Made by a program: the position numbers and the translations under genes
Part shown: in pieces, positions 52,091 through 63,200 of the stretch
How positions within the stretch are numbered: position 1 is the first letter of the stretch
Layout of the letters: every line of letters begins with the position of its first letter
The notes under the pieces: generated by a model
Told to the model about the DNA's origin: nothing
Seen by the model: the letters and a program-made list of their open reading frames with translations, nothing else
Databases searched by the model: none
Source: Hoylesella buccalis ATCC 35310
Lineage (GTDB): Bacteria; Bacteroidota; Bacteroidia; Bacteroidales; Bacteroidaceae
Length of the DNA: 64,000 bases
NCBI RefSeq assembly: GCF_000177075.1
Contig: NZ_ADEG01000031.1
Span: 41,886 to 105,885, forward strand
Direction of reading: 5' to 3'

Positions 52091-52504
52091 ATGGCACAGG
52101 AAGATGATTTAAGGGCATTGGGTAAGGTTATGGACTTTATGAGGGGCATATCTGTGATATTCCTCCTCGTTAACTGTTATTGGTTCTGCTACGAGGCATT
52201 TCAGCAGTGGCACTTCACACTTGGTATCATCAATAAGATACTGATAAATTTCCAGCGAACGACGGGATTATTTTCGTCTATCCTTTGGACAAAACTCTTT
52301 TGCGTGGTTTTTCTTGCTCTCTCATGTTTGGGAACAAAGGGTGTGAAGGAAGAGAAAATTACGTGGCCGAAGATTTGGACGGTGCTTTTCTTAGGCTTTG
52401 TCTTTTTTTTCTTAATTGGTGGCTACTGGTATTGCCCATCGGCAAGATCGGGGCAGCTTCTCTCTATATATTTACGCTGTCCGTTGGCTATATCTGCCTG
52501 TTGA
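52091..52504 (+). CDS. mobC: N-terminal part of coupling protein MobC, out of frame with the rest
   Basis: The first ~107 codons (MAQEDDLRALGKVMDFMRGI with helices ISVIFLLVNCYWFCYEAF, LFCVVFLALSCLG and IWTVLFLGFVFFFL) are the normal N-terminal membrane domain of MobC. After the T8 tract (52403-52410) this frame continues as meaningless sequence to a stop at 52504, while the -1 frame resumes the family sequence. See the next entry. Confidence 0.82.
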   Translation: MAQEDDLRALGKVMDFMRGISVIFLLVNCYWFCYEAFQQWHFTLGIINKILINFQRTTGLFSSILWTKLFCVVFLALSCLGTKGVKEEKITWPKIWTVLFLGFVFFFLIGGYWYCPSARSGQLLSIYLRCPLAISAC

Positions 52505-54093
52505 TGGGTGGCGTATGGATGAGCCGACTACTCAAAAACAACCTGATGGACGATGTGTTTAACACTGAGAATGAGAGTTTCATGCAGGAAACACGGTTGA
52601 TGGAAAATGAATACTCCGTCAATCTTCCTACACGCTTCTACTATAAGAAGAAATGGAACAAGGGTTGGATTAACGTGGTCAATCCGTTTCGTGCTTCGAT
52701 GGTACTCGGCACACCGGGTTCTGGTAAGTCCTACGCTATTGTGAACAATTATATCAAGCAGCAGATTGAGAAAGGCTTTGCCATGTATATCTACGACTAC
52801 AAGTTTCCCGACCTTTCCGAGATTGCTTACAATCATCTGCTTCAGCATTTGGATGCTTATAAGGTAAAACCGCAGTTTTATGTCATCAACTTCGATGATC
52901 CGAGAAAGTCGCATCGCTGCAATCCCATCAATCCAGCCTTTATGACGGACATATCCGATGCTTACGAAAGTGCCTATACCATCATGCTCAACTTGAACCG
53001 CTCGTGGATACAAAAACAGGGAGATTTCTTTGTGGAGTCGCCGATTATCTTGCTGGCTGCCATCATTTGGTTTCTGAAAATCTATGAGGACGGGAAGTAT
53101 TGCACCTTTCCCCATGCCATCGAATTTCTCAACCGTCCCTACGCACAGATATTCCCGATACTCACTTCCTACGATGAACTTGCCAACTACCTTTCACCCT
53201 TTATGGATGCTTGGGAAGGCGGAGCACAGGACCAGTTGCAGGGACAGATTGCCAGTGCCAAAATACCGCTGTCTCGTATGATAAGCCCTGCTCTCTATTG
53301 GGTGATGACGGGTGATGATTTTTCACTTGATATTAACAATCCTAATGAGCCGAAAGTGCTTGTGGTAGGTAATAATCCCGACCGCCAGAATATCTATTCG
53401 GCTGCACTTGGACTTTACAACAGTCGTATTGTGAAGCTCATTAACAAGAAGAAGCAACTCAAATCATCGGTGATTATCGATGAGTTGCCGACTATCTACT
53501 TTCGTGGGCTTGACAACCTCATAGCTACTGCACGAAGCAATAAAGTTGCTGTATGTTTGGGCTTTCAGGACTTTTCACAGCTCACCCGTGACTATGGCGA
53601 TAAGGAGAGCAAAGTAATACAGAACACTGTAGGTAACGTATTCTCCGGGCAAGTGGTAGGAGAAACAGCCAAGACACTTTCCGAACGGTTTGGAAAGGTT
53701 CTCCAGCAACGGCAGTCTATGACCATCAATCGAAACGACAAGTCTACCTCTATCTCCACACAAATGGATAGTCTTATTCCTGCAAGTAAAATTTCAAACC
53801 TCACGCAAGGAATGTTTGTAGGAGCAGTGTCCGATAACTTCGATGAACGCATCGACCAGAAGATTTTTCATGCGGAGATAGTCGTGGACTCAACCAAAAT
53901 TTCCGCTGAAATGAAAACATACCAGTCTATACCTATGATAGTGGACTTCAAAAATAAAGATGGCTCTGATAATCTCAAAGAGACTATCGAAGCCAACTAT
54001 CGTAAGGTAAAACAAGAGATATTATCACTTGTTGATTCTGAAATTGAGCGGATTAAAAACGATCCCATACTTAGTAATCTTATTAAAGGATAA
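52285..54093 (+). CDS. mobC: Coupling protein MobC/TraG-like (VirD4 family), main reading frame
   Basis: The homologous part starts at about 52411 (LNWWLLVLPIGKIGAASLYI) and gives ~560 aa. Walker A VLGTPGSGKSYAIVNNYIKQ and Walker B-like SSVIIDELPTIYF are intact. The protein brings the relaxosome to the secretion channel. Joined to the N-terminal frame across the T8 tract it would be ~667 aa, the usual MobC length; one added T (or a -1 shift) would restore it. The first ~40 codons of this open frame are not real protein sequence. Confidence 0.85.
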   Translation: MDKTLLRGFSCSLMFGNKGCEGRENYVAEDLDGAFLRLCLFFLNWWLLVLPIGKIGAASLYIFTLSVGYICLLMGGVWMSRLLKNNLMDDVFNTENESFMQETRLMENEYSVNLPTRFYYKKKWNKGWINVVNPFRASMVLGTPGSGKSYAIVNNYIKQQIEKGFAMYIYDYKFPDLSEIAYNHLLQHLDAYKVKPQFYVINFDDPRKSHRCNPINPAFMTDISDAYESAYTIMLNLNRSWIQKQGDFFVESPIILLAAIIWFLKIYEDGKYCTFPHAIEFLNRPYAQIFPILTSYDELANYLSPFMDAWEGGAQDQLQGQIASAKIPLSRMISPALYWVMTGDDFSLDINNPNEPKVLVVGNNPDRQNIYSAALGLYNSRIVKLINKKKQLKSSVIIDELPTIYFRGLDNLIATARSNKVAVCLGFQDFSQLTRDYGDKESKVIQNTVGNVFSGQVVGETAKTLSERFGKVLQQRQSMTINRNDKSTSISTQMDSLIPASKISNLTQGMFVGAVSDNFDERIDQKIFHAEIVVDSTKISAEMKTYQSIPMIVDFKNKDGSDNLKETIEANYRKVKQEILSLVDSEIERIKNDPILSNLIKG

Positions 54094-54250
54094 TATTCAG
54101 TAATAGCTATAAAATATAGCACTAATAATCTTATAAGTTCCATAATTTATTGGTATTGTAAATAGGATTTCTTGTAGTTCTTATCTTTAGTGTCCATCAA
54201 AAACTATCATGAACCAACAGCATATGAGAAAAATTATTTGAACCTAATAA

Positions 54251-54283
54251 AACCCCGATAGCTTTTTTCTAACTTTCGGGGTT
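54251..54283. terminator. Hairpin after mobC
   Basis: AACCCCGA (54251-54258) pairs with TCGGGGTT (54276-54283). On the minus strand it is followed by TTATT, on the plus strand by no T run. It could end minus-strand transcription from the immunity-like genes. The stretch 54094-54691 otherwise holds no convincing gene or attachment repeat. Confidence 0.5.
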
Positions 54284-54691
54284 CATATCAATTAGATGTG
54301 TCCCTCTTTCAGTAGGAAATGAATTCAGAAGAATCTATAATTGAAAATCCCTTGAATACGCACTGATTTCCATGGGATATCGAATACAAAAGCAGAAAGA
54401 ACTACTTGACTTGAATGCTCGTGACAATTCTTGGTATAGCTATCGGCTCGGTTACAACACTGTTGTATATTTTTATATCAGGTACCACAGGATTTTTATC
54501 GTAATATCAGTTGTCATAAGAGAGTCCGATAGCAGAGTCTTTTTTATGATAGACATCATCTCTCAAAATAGATATACCTAAAATTCTACAAGTCAGCACT
54601 ACTTGATAGGGGAAACAATATCATGTATTCCAAATTCCTCTAAGGCATAATAATTGCATATATGAGTCTCTTGTATAAAATCAATCATAGC

Positions 54692-55015
54692 TCATTTAAC
54701 GGGTACAAAACAACTAACGTCGCCCCACTGATTTTTCATAACGAGCGTATCCTTGCGAAATAAAATATGTTGTACGATAGTTGTTCCATCAGTGCCTATC
54801 GTCATACTATCGCCTGCAAACTGATAAGGTATTGCCACAATAGGATATTCATCTACATAATACAAACTATCCTTATCGATATTTAACACAGTAACCTCAT
54901 CACCACTTGCCGCCCAAGTACCAAATAATCGGGACTGCAGACTCTGTTGAGGCGAAAAGGCCATGCAAGACAGCATAATAAAAGCTGCTATTGAGATAAA
55001 ACATAATTTTTTCAT
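54692..55015 (-). CDS. Small lipoprotein of unknown function (possible orphan immunity protein)
   Basis: 107 aa from MKKLCFISIAAFIMLSCMAF, with lipobox-like MLSC. The mature part is beta-rich (FGTWAASGDEVTVLNIDKDS, IPYQFAGDSMTIGTDGTTIV), reminiscent of lipocalin-like or small beta-barrel lipoproteins. The alternative ATG at 55042 overlaps the upstream gene by 11 bases. No family recognised. Placement downstream of a polymorphic toxin locus on the same strand suggests, but does not show, an immunity role. Confidence 0.6.
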   Translation of the reverse strand: MKKLCFISIAAFIMLSCMAFSPQQSLQSRLFGTWAASGDEVTVLNIDKDSLYYVDEYPIVAIPYQFAGDSMTIGTDGTTIVQHILFRKDTLVMKNQWGDVSCFVPVK

Positions 55016-55031
55016 ATTTTCAGATTCTGCT

Positions 55032-55571
55032 TTAGTTTTCATTCCACCATATAATGCAGATTATACCTGCACAAACTGCGCCAATGAAAAATATAGAAGA
55101 AATGACATGCCAAACTGCATTATTCTTATGACTTTCAAATTTATGGAAATAGCCTATATATTCCTCATTTTTTTGACCCAAGAAGTGGGTAAACAGTAAG
55201 GAAAGACCACAAGTGATTATAAGAAATATAAGGAAATGGGAATTCTGAATAGGAAGTATTCTAAATTTCTTGAAAACTGATAGAATAAGCATTTCATAAG
55301 GAACAAACATAAAAGCTAATGTTCCTTCTGCACGCGCAATACCTATTCCTATATTTATATCATAAAAAACGGCTTCCATCGTTTTATACACATTTCTTAT
55401 ATAGTACTCTAACGTTGGATTATTTTTCTGAATATAGCCAAATGGATTCCAAAAATATAGCCGTTTGCATACACGATTGATAAAAGGTCCAAGTATTCGT
55501 ATCGGAATACGATAACTCCATCTTTCTGCACAATATAGAGAATATAATAGTCTTATTACAAATAGTTTCAT
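55032..55571 (-). CDS. Membrane protein of unknown function (possible orphan immunity protein)
   Basis: 179 aa from MKLFVIRLLYSLYCAERWSY; the longer frame to 55634 reads into the IS end. Helices include SHFLIFLIITCGLSLLFTH and VWHVISSIFFIGAVCAGIIC. It has no signal peptide of the usual kind. Directly precedes the lipoprotein gene on the same strand. Family not recognised. Confidence 0.6.
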   Translation of the reverse strand: MKLFVIRLLYSLYCAERWSYRIPIRILGPFINRVCKRLYFWNPFGYIQKNNPTLEYYIRNVYKTMEAVFYDINIGIGIARAEGTLAFMFVPYEMLILSVFKKFRILPIQNSHFLIFLIITCGLSLLFTHFLGQKNEEYIGYFHKFESHKNNAVWHVISSIFFIGAVCAGIICIIWWNEN

Positions 55572-55620
55572 ATCTAATAAACGTAATCTTATAAATATTA
55601 TTTGATATTTGCTTTTTTTG

Positions 55621-56636
55621 GGCGTAATGGACATTTGGTAGGCTGAAACCTCTCGGTACGCTTTTATTTACTACTTTTGCAGCATTTGAAAACCTATGAA
55701 TAAAAAAACTGTATCTTCTGTAATAGCTCAAATGTTAAAAAGAATGGGCATCGACGTTCTGTTCAGATGTATTCCTGCAAGGATTGTGGTAGACAATTTC
55801 AAGGTGGTCTGCGTATAAATAATATTTCTCTATGTAATGACTATCTGACGGCAAATCGAACGATATCTGATCTATCCACTCTTTATAAATGTTCAGAGCG
55901 AACCATACGACGTAGGTTGAGCTTAGTGGTAGATAGCTTTACTGCTACTTACCCCAAATCTGCAGTAATAATATTAGATACAACATACTTTTCCAGGACA
56001 TTTGGTGTGATGCTTTTTCAGGATGCTTCATCAGGCAAAATACTCTATCGCAAGTTTGTCAAAAACGAAACTAACAGAGATTATCTTGATGGACTTTGGT
56101 ATATTGCGGAACGTGGAACTATGATAAAAGCAGTGGTGTGTGATGGGCATATAGGACTTTTACAAGCTATAAGTTTCTGTCCCGCATAAATGTGCCAATT
56201 TCACCAATTTCAGATAGTTAGAAGACTCCTTACTAACAACCCACATTTGCCTGCAGGCGTTGAACTATTGGCATTAATGAGAAGGATGTTCTCTATGAGA
56301 AAAGAAGAGTTTATAACCGCTTTTGATAAATGGAAAGAGTTCCTAAATGAACGAACTCTCCTAATCTCGGGTAAGACAACTTATACACACAGAAGACTGA
56401 GAACGGCAAGACGTTCTATTAAGACACATCTGCTATGGCTATATACGTGTGAGGAGTATTCGGATATACAAATACCTAATACAACAAACCTGTTGGAAGG
56501 ATTTAACTCACAACTTAAAAGAGCACTGCATAATCATAATGGATAGAATGAAGCTAACATGAAGAAGTTTATAGATGGATTCATAAATACAAAAAAGTAG
56601 GCTGGAAGAACCAGCCTACCAAATGTCCATTACGCC
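55621..56636. mobile_element. Insertion sequence remnant with perfect terminal inverted repeats (~1016 bp)
   Basis: The ends GGCGTAATGGACATTTGGTA.. (55621-55645) and its exact inverse at 56612-56636 form 25-bp terminal inverted repeats. It is flanked by T-rich runs (TTTTTTTG on the left, TTTTTTTA on the right), a plausible ~7-8-bp target duplication. It carries one transposase gene broken by frameshift and stops, so the copy is not autonomous. It lies between the orphan toxin remnant and the membrane protein gene. Confidence 0.9.
55696..56600 (+). pseudogene. Decayed transposase of the IS (IS256/IS1249-like, DDE with zinc ribbon)
   Basis: Reassembled: an ATG at 55696, an A7 run (55702-55708) where one added A gives MNKKNCIFCNSSNV.., then a C-x2-C pair (CIFC, CKDC) and helix-turn-helix (LSTLYKCSERTIRRRLSL). 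DDE regions follow: VIILDTTYFSRTFGVMLF, VVCDGHIGLLQAI, then CQFHQFQIV and NTTNLLEGFNSQLKRALHNH. In-frame stops interrupt it at 56187-56189 (TAA, probably from CAA) and 56544-56546 (TAG, probably from TTG); the frame ends at 56600. The family assignment rests on these motifs only. Confidence 0.8.
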
Positions 56637-56660
56637 TTTTTTTACTAATACCAACATAGA

Positions 56661-56697
56661 CCCTTGCTTGCCTTTTTAAAAGTCAAGCAAGGGTTTA
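56661..56697. terminator. Hairpin between the IS and the orphan toxin remnant
   Basis: CCCTTGCTTG (56661-56670) pairs with CAAGCAAGGG (56684-56693), with further pairing inside (CTTTT/AAAAG). Weak T run on the plus strand. Probably the old transcription end of the toxin-tail cassette. Confidence 0.5.
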
Positions 56698-56706
56698 TGT
56701 AAAGAA

Positions 56707-56868
56707 CTAGTGTGCAAAAAAGTCAAAAATAGTATCAGAGAGCCATCCTCCAAATTCTCCTCCATAGGGATCACCAGCCATACCATCAGCAATTCCAAGA
56801 GGAACAGGATCTGAGCCTGAACTAACTAATCAGCCAAGAGCTGCACTGCCTATTCGCCCAGTATTCGA
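56707..56868 (-). pseudogene. Orphan C-terminal tail of a toxin-like protein (remnant)
   Basis: 54 codons, open apart from one TGA, that read SNTGRIGSAALG*LVSSGSD then PVPLGIADGMAGDPYGGEFG and GWLSDTIFDFFAH before TAG. The Gly/Ala-rich composition resembles the segment just after the core of Rhs proteins. It lies directly after the Imm40-like gene in the same frame and has no start codon. I interpret it as a displaced toxin cassette tail; the family is not recognised. Confidence 0.5.
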
Positions 56869-57222
56869 TTATTCTAATTGATCTTCTATGACAAAGGAAA
56901 ATAAAGGCCTATCACAAGAATGATTTTTAAAAGTCCTTATGTAAGATTCGGATTTATTACAACTGTTTTGCACATAATTGTAATATGACTCATTTGGAGT
57001 CCTATCATAATACCAATTATCATCAGAGTTCTCTATAGTAGAATTATTCATACTATATACATCACCACCTAAGATTGGAATCACTAAAAGTTTGCATATT
57101 TGCACTATTTTAAGTGCTTCTTGGTATGGAAAAGCATAGCCCTCAATACCTAAATTCTTCAAGGAATAATATTCAGAAATATCATTATCTTGAATAATTG
57201 AAATTATATCATTCTTTTTCAT
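56869..57222 (-). CDS. Imm40-like immunity protein
   Basis: 117 aa. AFPYQEALKIVQICKLLVIP, ILGGDVYSMNNSTIE and the DDNWYYDRTPNESYYNYV stretch match the Imm40 immunity family pattern (IlGGDVY ... DNWY). Cytosolic, no signal peptide. Its ATG overlaps the stop of the Rhs toxin gene by 4 bp (57219-57222), so the pair is translationally coupled. It should neutralise the C-terminal toxin of that protein. Confidence 0.8.
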   Translation of the reverse strand: MKKNDIISIIQDNDISEYYSLKNLGIEGYAFPYQEALKIVQICKLLVIPILGGDVYSMNNSTIENSDDNWYYDRTPNESYYNYVQNSCNKSESYIRTFKNHSCDRPLFSFVIEDQLE

Positions 57223-60200
57223 TTAAAAGGACTAAATAATCTATGATTAATATCTCCGTTTGGCTCTTTGATAAATTCAAATACACCGTTTTTTCCTCTA
57301 TACCATCCTGGGATAGTTAACTTACTTCGCTTAATACCATCGCCACCTATGATTTGTATGACTTGACCATTTTTTTCAAATGCTGTAACTGACTCAGGAA
57401 ATGAATGGTAGTCATTATTAAGCATCTGCCTTTCGACTTTCCCCGTATATCTAGTATTTTCAAAAAAAGATTTTTCAGGGTGCTTGACAATACTTGATAA
57501 TAATGAAGAAAAGCCCTCACTTATGGCTGCTCTTACAAAAAATAAGATATCAAATTCTGGATAAACTGCAACTAACGGCTTTTCATGTGGAACATTTGAA
57601 ATAAACCTTATTTTTATGCTTTTACAAACAACTTCTTGCAAAGGCTCTTGAGCTTCTAGTGTTCCATCAGGCAACCTCTTTACATATCCAGGACCTCCAT
57701 TACCATCGTATCCATCATGTTCCACAAAATTGAAAGCACCAATTTGTAAACCATTTAAGGCACCTTGCAAGAAGTCACCTCCTGTTGCCCAAGCGATTGC
57801 TCCACCGGCAGCAGTTGTAGATGCCATTAATAAATATGGATTCCAATTAGATGACTGCGCAAACGATCCCATACCTGAAGAAGCTGCTCCTGAAATCAAT
57901 CCATTCCAGAAATTATCTCCATTTAAAGCATTGAATACCCCACTAGACAAGCCATGTGTACCAGCTCTCAACAGTTCATGTCCAAAAGAACCAGCGACAC
58001 CAAATAGCTGTCCTATTCCATAAGTAGCGGCAGCACTAGCTGCACCTAATAAAGCTCCTTTCCATATTGGTTTGTCTGACATAGCTGCATTCATGACACC
58101 CATCATTGCGCCCATTGCAGTTATTGCGATAAAATCGTCAAGGACAAATACATCACCACTAGGATCTGCATATTTGAGAGGATTATTCAGACAATAACTA
58201 TAGCTGTTATAGTTCTGACTATTGTCTCCTTCCTGTATGTATTTATCAGGGCTTAGGAATCGGCCGAGTACAGGATCATAGACACGGCCGTTCATATTGA
58301 TGAGGTTGAACTCATTCAGCATCTCATGCCCACCATAACCTCTGATAAGGCCGATAGTATTGACAGACACAGTTTGCTTGCCCCATGCATCATACTCTGC
58401 TGAGAACACCTTGCTGCCATTTTCATCAACAACAGACAAAATACTACCTAAGTTGTCCTTAAACGACTGATAGGCATGGAAAGTTCCATTCTGTCGGATA
58501 ACAATGATATCACCATCCAGATAATAGAATTCGCGAGTGACACCATTAGCAACGACCTTCTCGTAATCGTCCATATAGGTAACTTTACGCAGAATCGTAT
58601 TACCTTGCTTCAAAATACTAAAGCAACGTTCAAGATCTGGACCATAATCAATGGTCATAACCTTATCATTTTCCTGAAGTGACGAAATCTTGTTGAGGTC
58701 ATTAAACTGGGTTGTACAATCCTGTGTTGAGATGAGATTATCTGTATTGTCTACTGATGATACCGCATGAGGACGCTCTGCATCATAATAGTACTGACCT
58801 ATACCTGTCTTAGAAGTGATATTGCCATTCTCGGCATATTTGATTTGCATCGTCTCTTTGGTGCCAACTTTAACAGACACCAATCGATCAAGATTATCAT
58901 AGCCAAATGTCTCCTCAGAAAGTGAATTACGAGTACGTGAAAGCAAGTTACCTGTTGCTCCATCATAATTCATTTTAAACTGATCAAGAACAATACTGCC
59001 ATTCTTCAGAACAATATCGTTCTTGAAGCCTCGAGAATCGAGTGTAAACGTTGTCGTATATTTGTTTAAGAATGATGTTCTGGTCTCTAATCCATCATAA
59101 CCATCAACTTGATATACAATCTTATCATTTGCTGTAGTCTGAGTCTTGTTTCCGTACTTGTCGTATGTATATTTTACAATAAGGTTACCAGGATAAGTAG
59201 TCTGTACCAATTGATTGTTTGCATTATATGCATACTTAAACTGATACGTTCCATCACCACTGACTGTTCGTGTTTCGGTAATTATCCGGCCCAATTCGTC
59301 ATGGGTATATTCTACGCTATTACCGTTTACACTAGTTTTTACTAGATGGTTGATAGAATTACCCGATGTACCATAGGTATTCGTAATTAATGTATTACCA
59401 GCCATAGTTGACGCAAGTCGTCCTTCAGCATCATACGTATAGATGGTTGTGATATTACGAGCATCTGTAAATTTCATCACCTTACCATCGGCAGCATACT
59501 CATAGTTGATATTGCCGGCATCTGGCGATTGAACTGCAATCTTATTTCCTACTTCATCATATTGGATATAGGTTGTGGCACCATTGGTTGTAATCTCAGC
59601 AGGCTTGCCTATTGAAGAGTAGACATAGTCAACTTGTGTAACAGGATCTACTGATTTGACAAGATTACCCCATGCATCGGTAATTTTAGTATAACTTCTA
59701 CCAGCGGTTGTTTCAGTTACACTACGATTGCCATAGCTAAACGTAGAGGATTTTCCAGAGCTTTTAACATCACTGGTAACACGGCCTCTTTCATCATAGT
59801 TAAATGTTTCTGAAAGCGTAAGTTTACCCGTCTTTTCTTCAATCTTAGTCTTCTGTCCCTTAGAATTGTAGGTAGTAGCCAGAGAGTAAGCATTAGCATT
59901 CTGCATAACAGACTCCCGGAGCACTTCATGCCCTGCATTATCAAACCATACAGCAACCCATGGCTTTCCGGTAGAAGAAGTTGTGATGAAGTACTTCTTG
60001 TCATAGTTAGAACCCCATCCCATTTCTTTGGTAGTAGTAATGCCAAAAGAATTCGTCTCACTAATTTCTGTTCCCCATCCATCATAAACATGCTTAGATG
60101 TCAGGATATGAGACTTATTCGTCTCATCATTCTCTGTAAGAACATTACCAAACAAGTCATAGGTATAGGTAGTTACTCGAGGACTGACACTATCATATGC

Positions 60201-63200
60201 CTTAACGACAAATCGACCGGAAGCATCGTATACATTCGTCTCGGTATTGGCAACAATACCCTTACCAGTCTGAGTTGATGTCAAGACATTACCATAAACG
60301 TCATACGTAGTATTAACTGTGAGAGGTAATGTTGACCCATCATTAGCAACTACTTTAATTACCTCACCCTTATCATTATAAGTATATGTAGTTGTAGAAG
60401 AGTTTACTTCAGAATCATCTTCATGTTTTTGTGATTTAACAACATTCAGAGGCATCCACTGGTTCATCTTCTGTATATAGCTATTATAAACTACTTTCTT
60501 ATACATATTATCGCCATCATTTTTGACGATTTCAACCGTAGGTACTCCCTTTGCAGTATCATAAGTAGTATATGTTTCTGATGTATTTCCATCCAAATCG
60601 GTCAATGATTTTCGGGAAGTATATGCATAATAATTTTGACCACTTATGTTGTTAGCAATAGTTGTATATGAAACAATCTTTGAAGAATTGCTACCAACGG
60701 TTGACATGGTAGTTGTCTGAATAGGTATCCACTTGTCAGTATCCCACTTATCTACAGTTGTTGTTTCCCTAGTGCCTAAGGTAAGGTTCTCTGTGGTCAT
60801 AGAAGAAAAACCTACTGTACCTTTACCAGCAACATGTAGCTTCAAATCGCCATATTGATATTGTATGGTTTGTGAACCGGCAGCACCATTATCCTTAATG
60901 ACTTTAGAAACCAAAGGTACAGGAATAGTATAGCTATTTACAGGATAAGCAGAAGAATAAGTCTGAGTATAGACAGATGGATCTGTTGCACTCTTATAAT
61001 AAATATAGGTCTGCAGACCAAAACCATCTGTAATAGAAGAAATTTTGCCCTTGCTAACTAAATTATAGCCACTACGATAAGTATGAATCTTATCATCAGA
61101 CTTGTCATTATCTACAAGAAGGTTTTTGCCGAATGAAGCATATTGTACGTCACCATCACCAGTAAAGTCGCCTAAGAATATATTATTAGGTTCAGCATCT
61201 TTTTCCTGATGTGTAACATATTCCTTGTGTAATTCAAATCCAGTACCTGTAGATCTAACAAAAAGAGTTTTGGTAAAGTCATAATAATACTTAGAACGGA
61301 ATCCACCATGGAATACGTAATGAGCCTTGGTTATCACAAAGTCACATTTGCCATCATGATCAAAATCGTAGGCCACCATGTTGAAACGATCATTGTCTTT
61401 ATTCGTCTTCTGATCGGTTTCACTTAGAGTAACAGCCTCATTGTTGACCGTAAACGTACCATCCCCATTATTGATGGCCAGACCATATTTCCAGTCGCCC
61501 TGAAGGAAGGCAAAATCAATCATGCCATCACCATCGAAGTCACCCTGTACAATACGATGCTTATCACCAAGATTGGTTCCCTCCTTTGAATTATATTCCG
61601 TATATTTCGTAGAAGATAATTCACCACCATTATTATAGTAAATCTTATAACCTCCATCGTAGAAGACAATGATATCAGTAAGACCATCATGGTTGTAATC
61701 ACCTACAAAAAGCTTCTTTGGTTCACGAACTAATTTGAATTGAAATTTTGTAGCATCTAAACTGTTACTATCTTTATAACGAAGAATGGCACCATTGTAA
61801 TAGCCATCCTTAGCACGATCCTCCAAATAGAATAAATCATCGCGACCATCACCATTTGAGTCATAAGTGGTAAACAGTGGAGTATGGTCACAATTAACCA
61901 ACCTACCGGTAATCTCACTGAAACCACCACCATTCACAATACTCTTGCCCCATACGATGGTATACCTTTCACCATAATTACTCTTATAACCACAATAATA
62001 TGGAATAATCAGGTCATTATAACCGTCACCATCGAAGTCCATAGCTTGAATACCGCCAATAACATTATTCAAATCATCCATCGAGAATGACGGATTCAAA
62101 TCAAATTGTTTTGGTGTCTGATAAGTCACATTACCATTAGCATCTTTCTTGCTTAAACTGACAAAAAGGAAGGTTTTCCCCTGTCTGCTCTCACCACCAT
62201 TATAACGCCATACATAAGCACCTGGAGATAAACGGATAATATCACTTATACCATCATTGTTAACATCTACAGCAATAAACGTCTTGGCACTCTCTTCGAT
62301 CATGCTAGAAGGAGAACTTGTCTGTACGTTTAGATTCGTATTAGAAATATACAATGAAGACAAATGATCCCAATCAATTTTAATTGGAGCTACCTCACGT
62401 CCTGCCCCATTAGCCAAATCTACTTGAGTAAGGCGATAGTACTTATCTTTGGTTTCGTCAGACGTACTATTATAGGTAAATGTATAAGTGCGAAAAACTG
62501 AACCATTCGTCTGCGTTGTTATCTTAGACAAATAAACATCCATTTTACCTTGTCTATCACCAATAGCAAACGGACGAGCGTATGAACCTGTCAAAGAACT
62601 GTACGTAAAGAGAATTAAATTGGTAATACCACGACTCTTAGCTGTATTAAGACCATACTCAATACTAACAGGTCGAAGGTTGTAATTCGTTGTCGTATAA
62701 TGATATTTTACCAAATTACTATGTACATCAGTAGTTTGATTGATATACCATGCAGCAATACATGTTACACTCTTTCTATTTACAAAAGACAAACGTGAAT
62801 CGCTTGTGTTACCTAACTGATAAGTCTTGCCATCAGCACAAACAACAGAAAACCAACATGCACTCGTATTGATATTATTATGGAGGGTTACTATTGTGTA
62901 AGGATCACCTTCAGGAGTATACGTAGAGCCATTATAACCATAAGTTCCTGTTTTCAATATCAAGCGTTGTCCATTGAGAAATAGGGCATCACCTATACCA
63001 TACGAAGTTCCAGCAATTTGCTTATCATGATACAAATCCTTGCAGCCACGTGTAATGCATGATAAACCAGTAATGTTAAAACCAAAACCGGCCAAACCGT
63101 TACCCGACTGACTATTATAACTTACACCGATAGAAGGGGTAAGGCTACCACCATTAGGTGCAGATATATCAATACTATAAACTGCAGCTCCTGAATTATT

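Larger units (their letters stand above)
31212..54093. mobile_element. Integrative conjugative element of the CTnDOT type (right end not defined)
   Basis: A tRNA-adjacent integrase, accessory genes (DUF1896, PcfK, PcfJ), a traA-to-traQ transfer operon with a lysozyme, and a divergent mobA-mobB-mobC set make a nearly full Bacteroidota conjugative transposon. No tetQ, rteABC regulators, exc or TraP primase were found. The end given is the last mobilisation gene; the true right boundary may be in 54.1-54.7 kb or beyond the window, in which case the Rhs toxin locus is cargo. Confidence 0.85.

Noticed and set aside
54372..54581. 69-codon plus-strand frame after mobC
   Set aside because: No family features and no promoter.
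54094..54691. Right attachment site of the ICE
   Set aside because: Searched by eye for the tRNA-Ser 3' end sequence and found none, so no attR is called.
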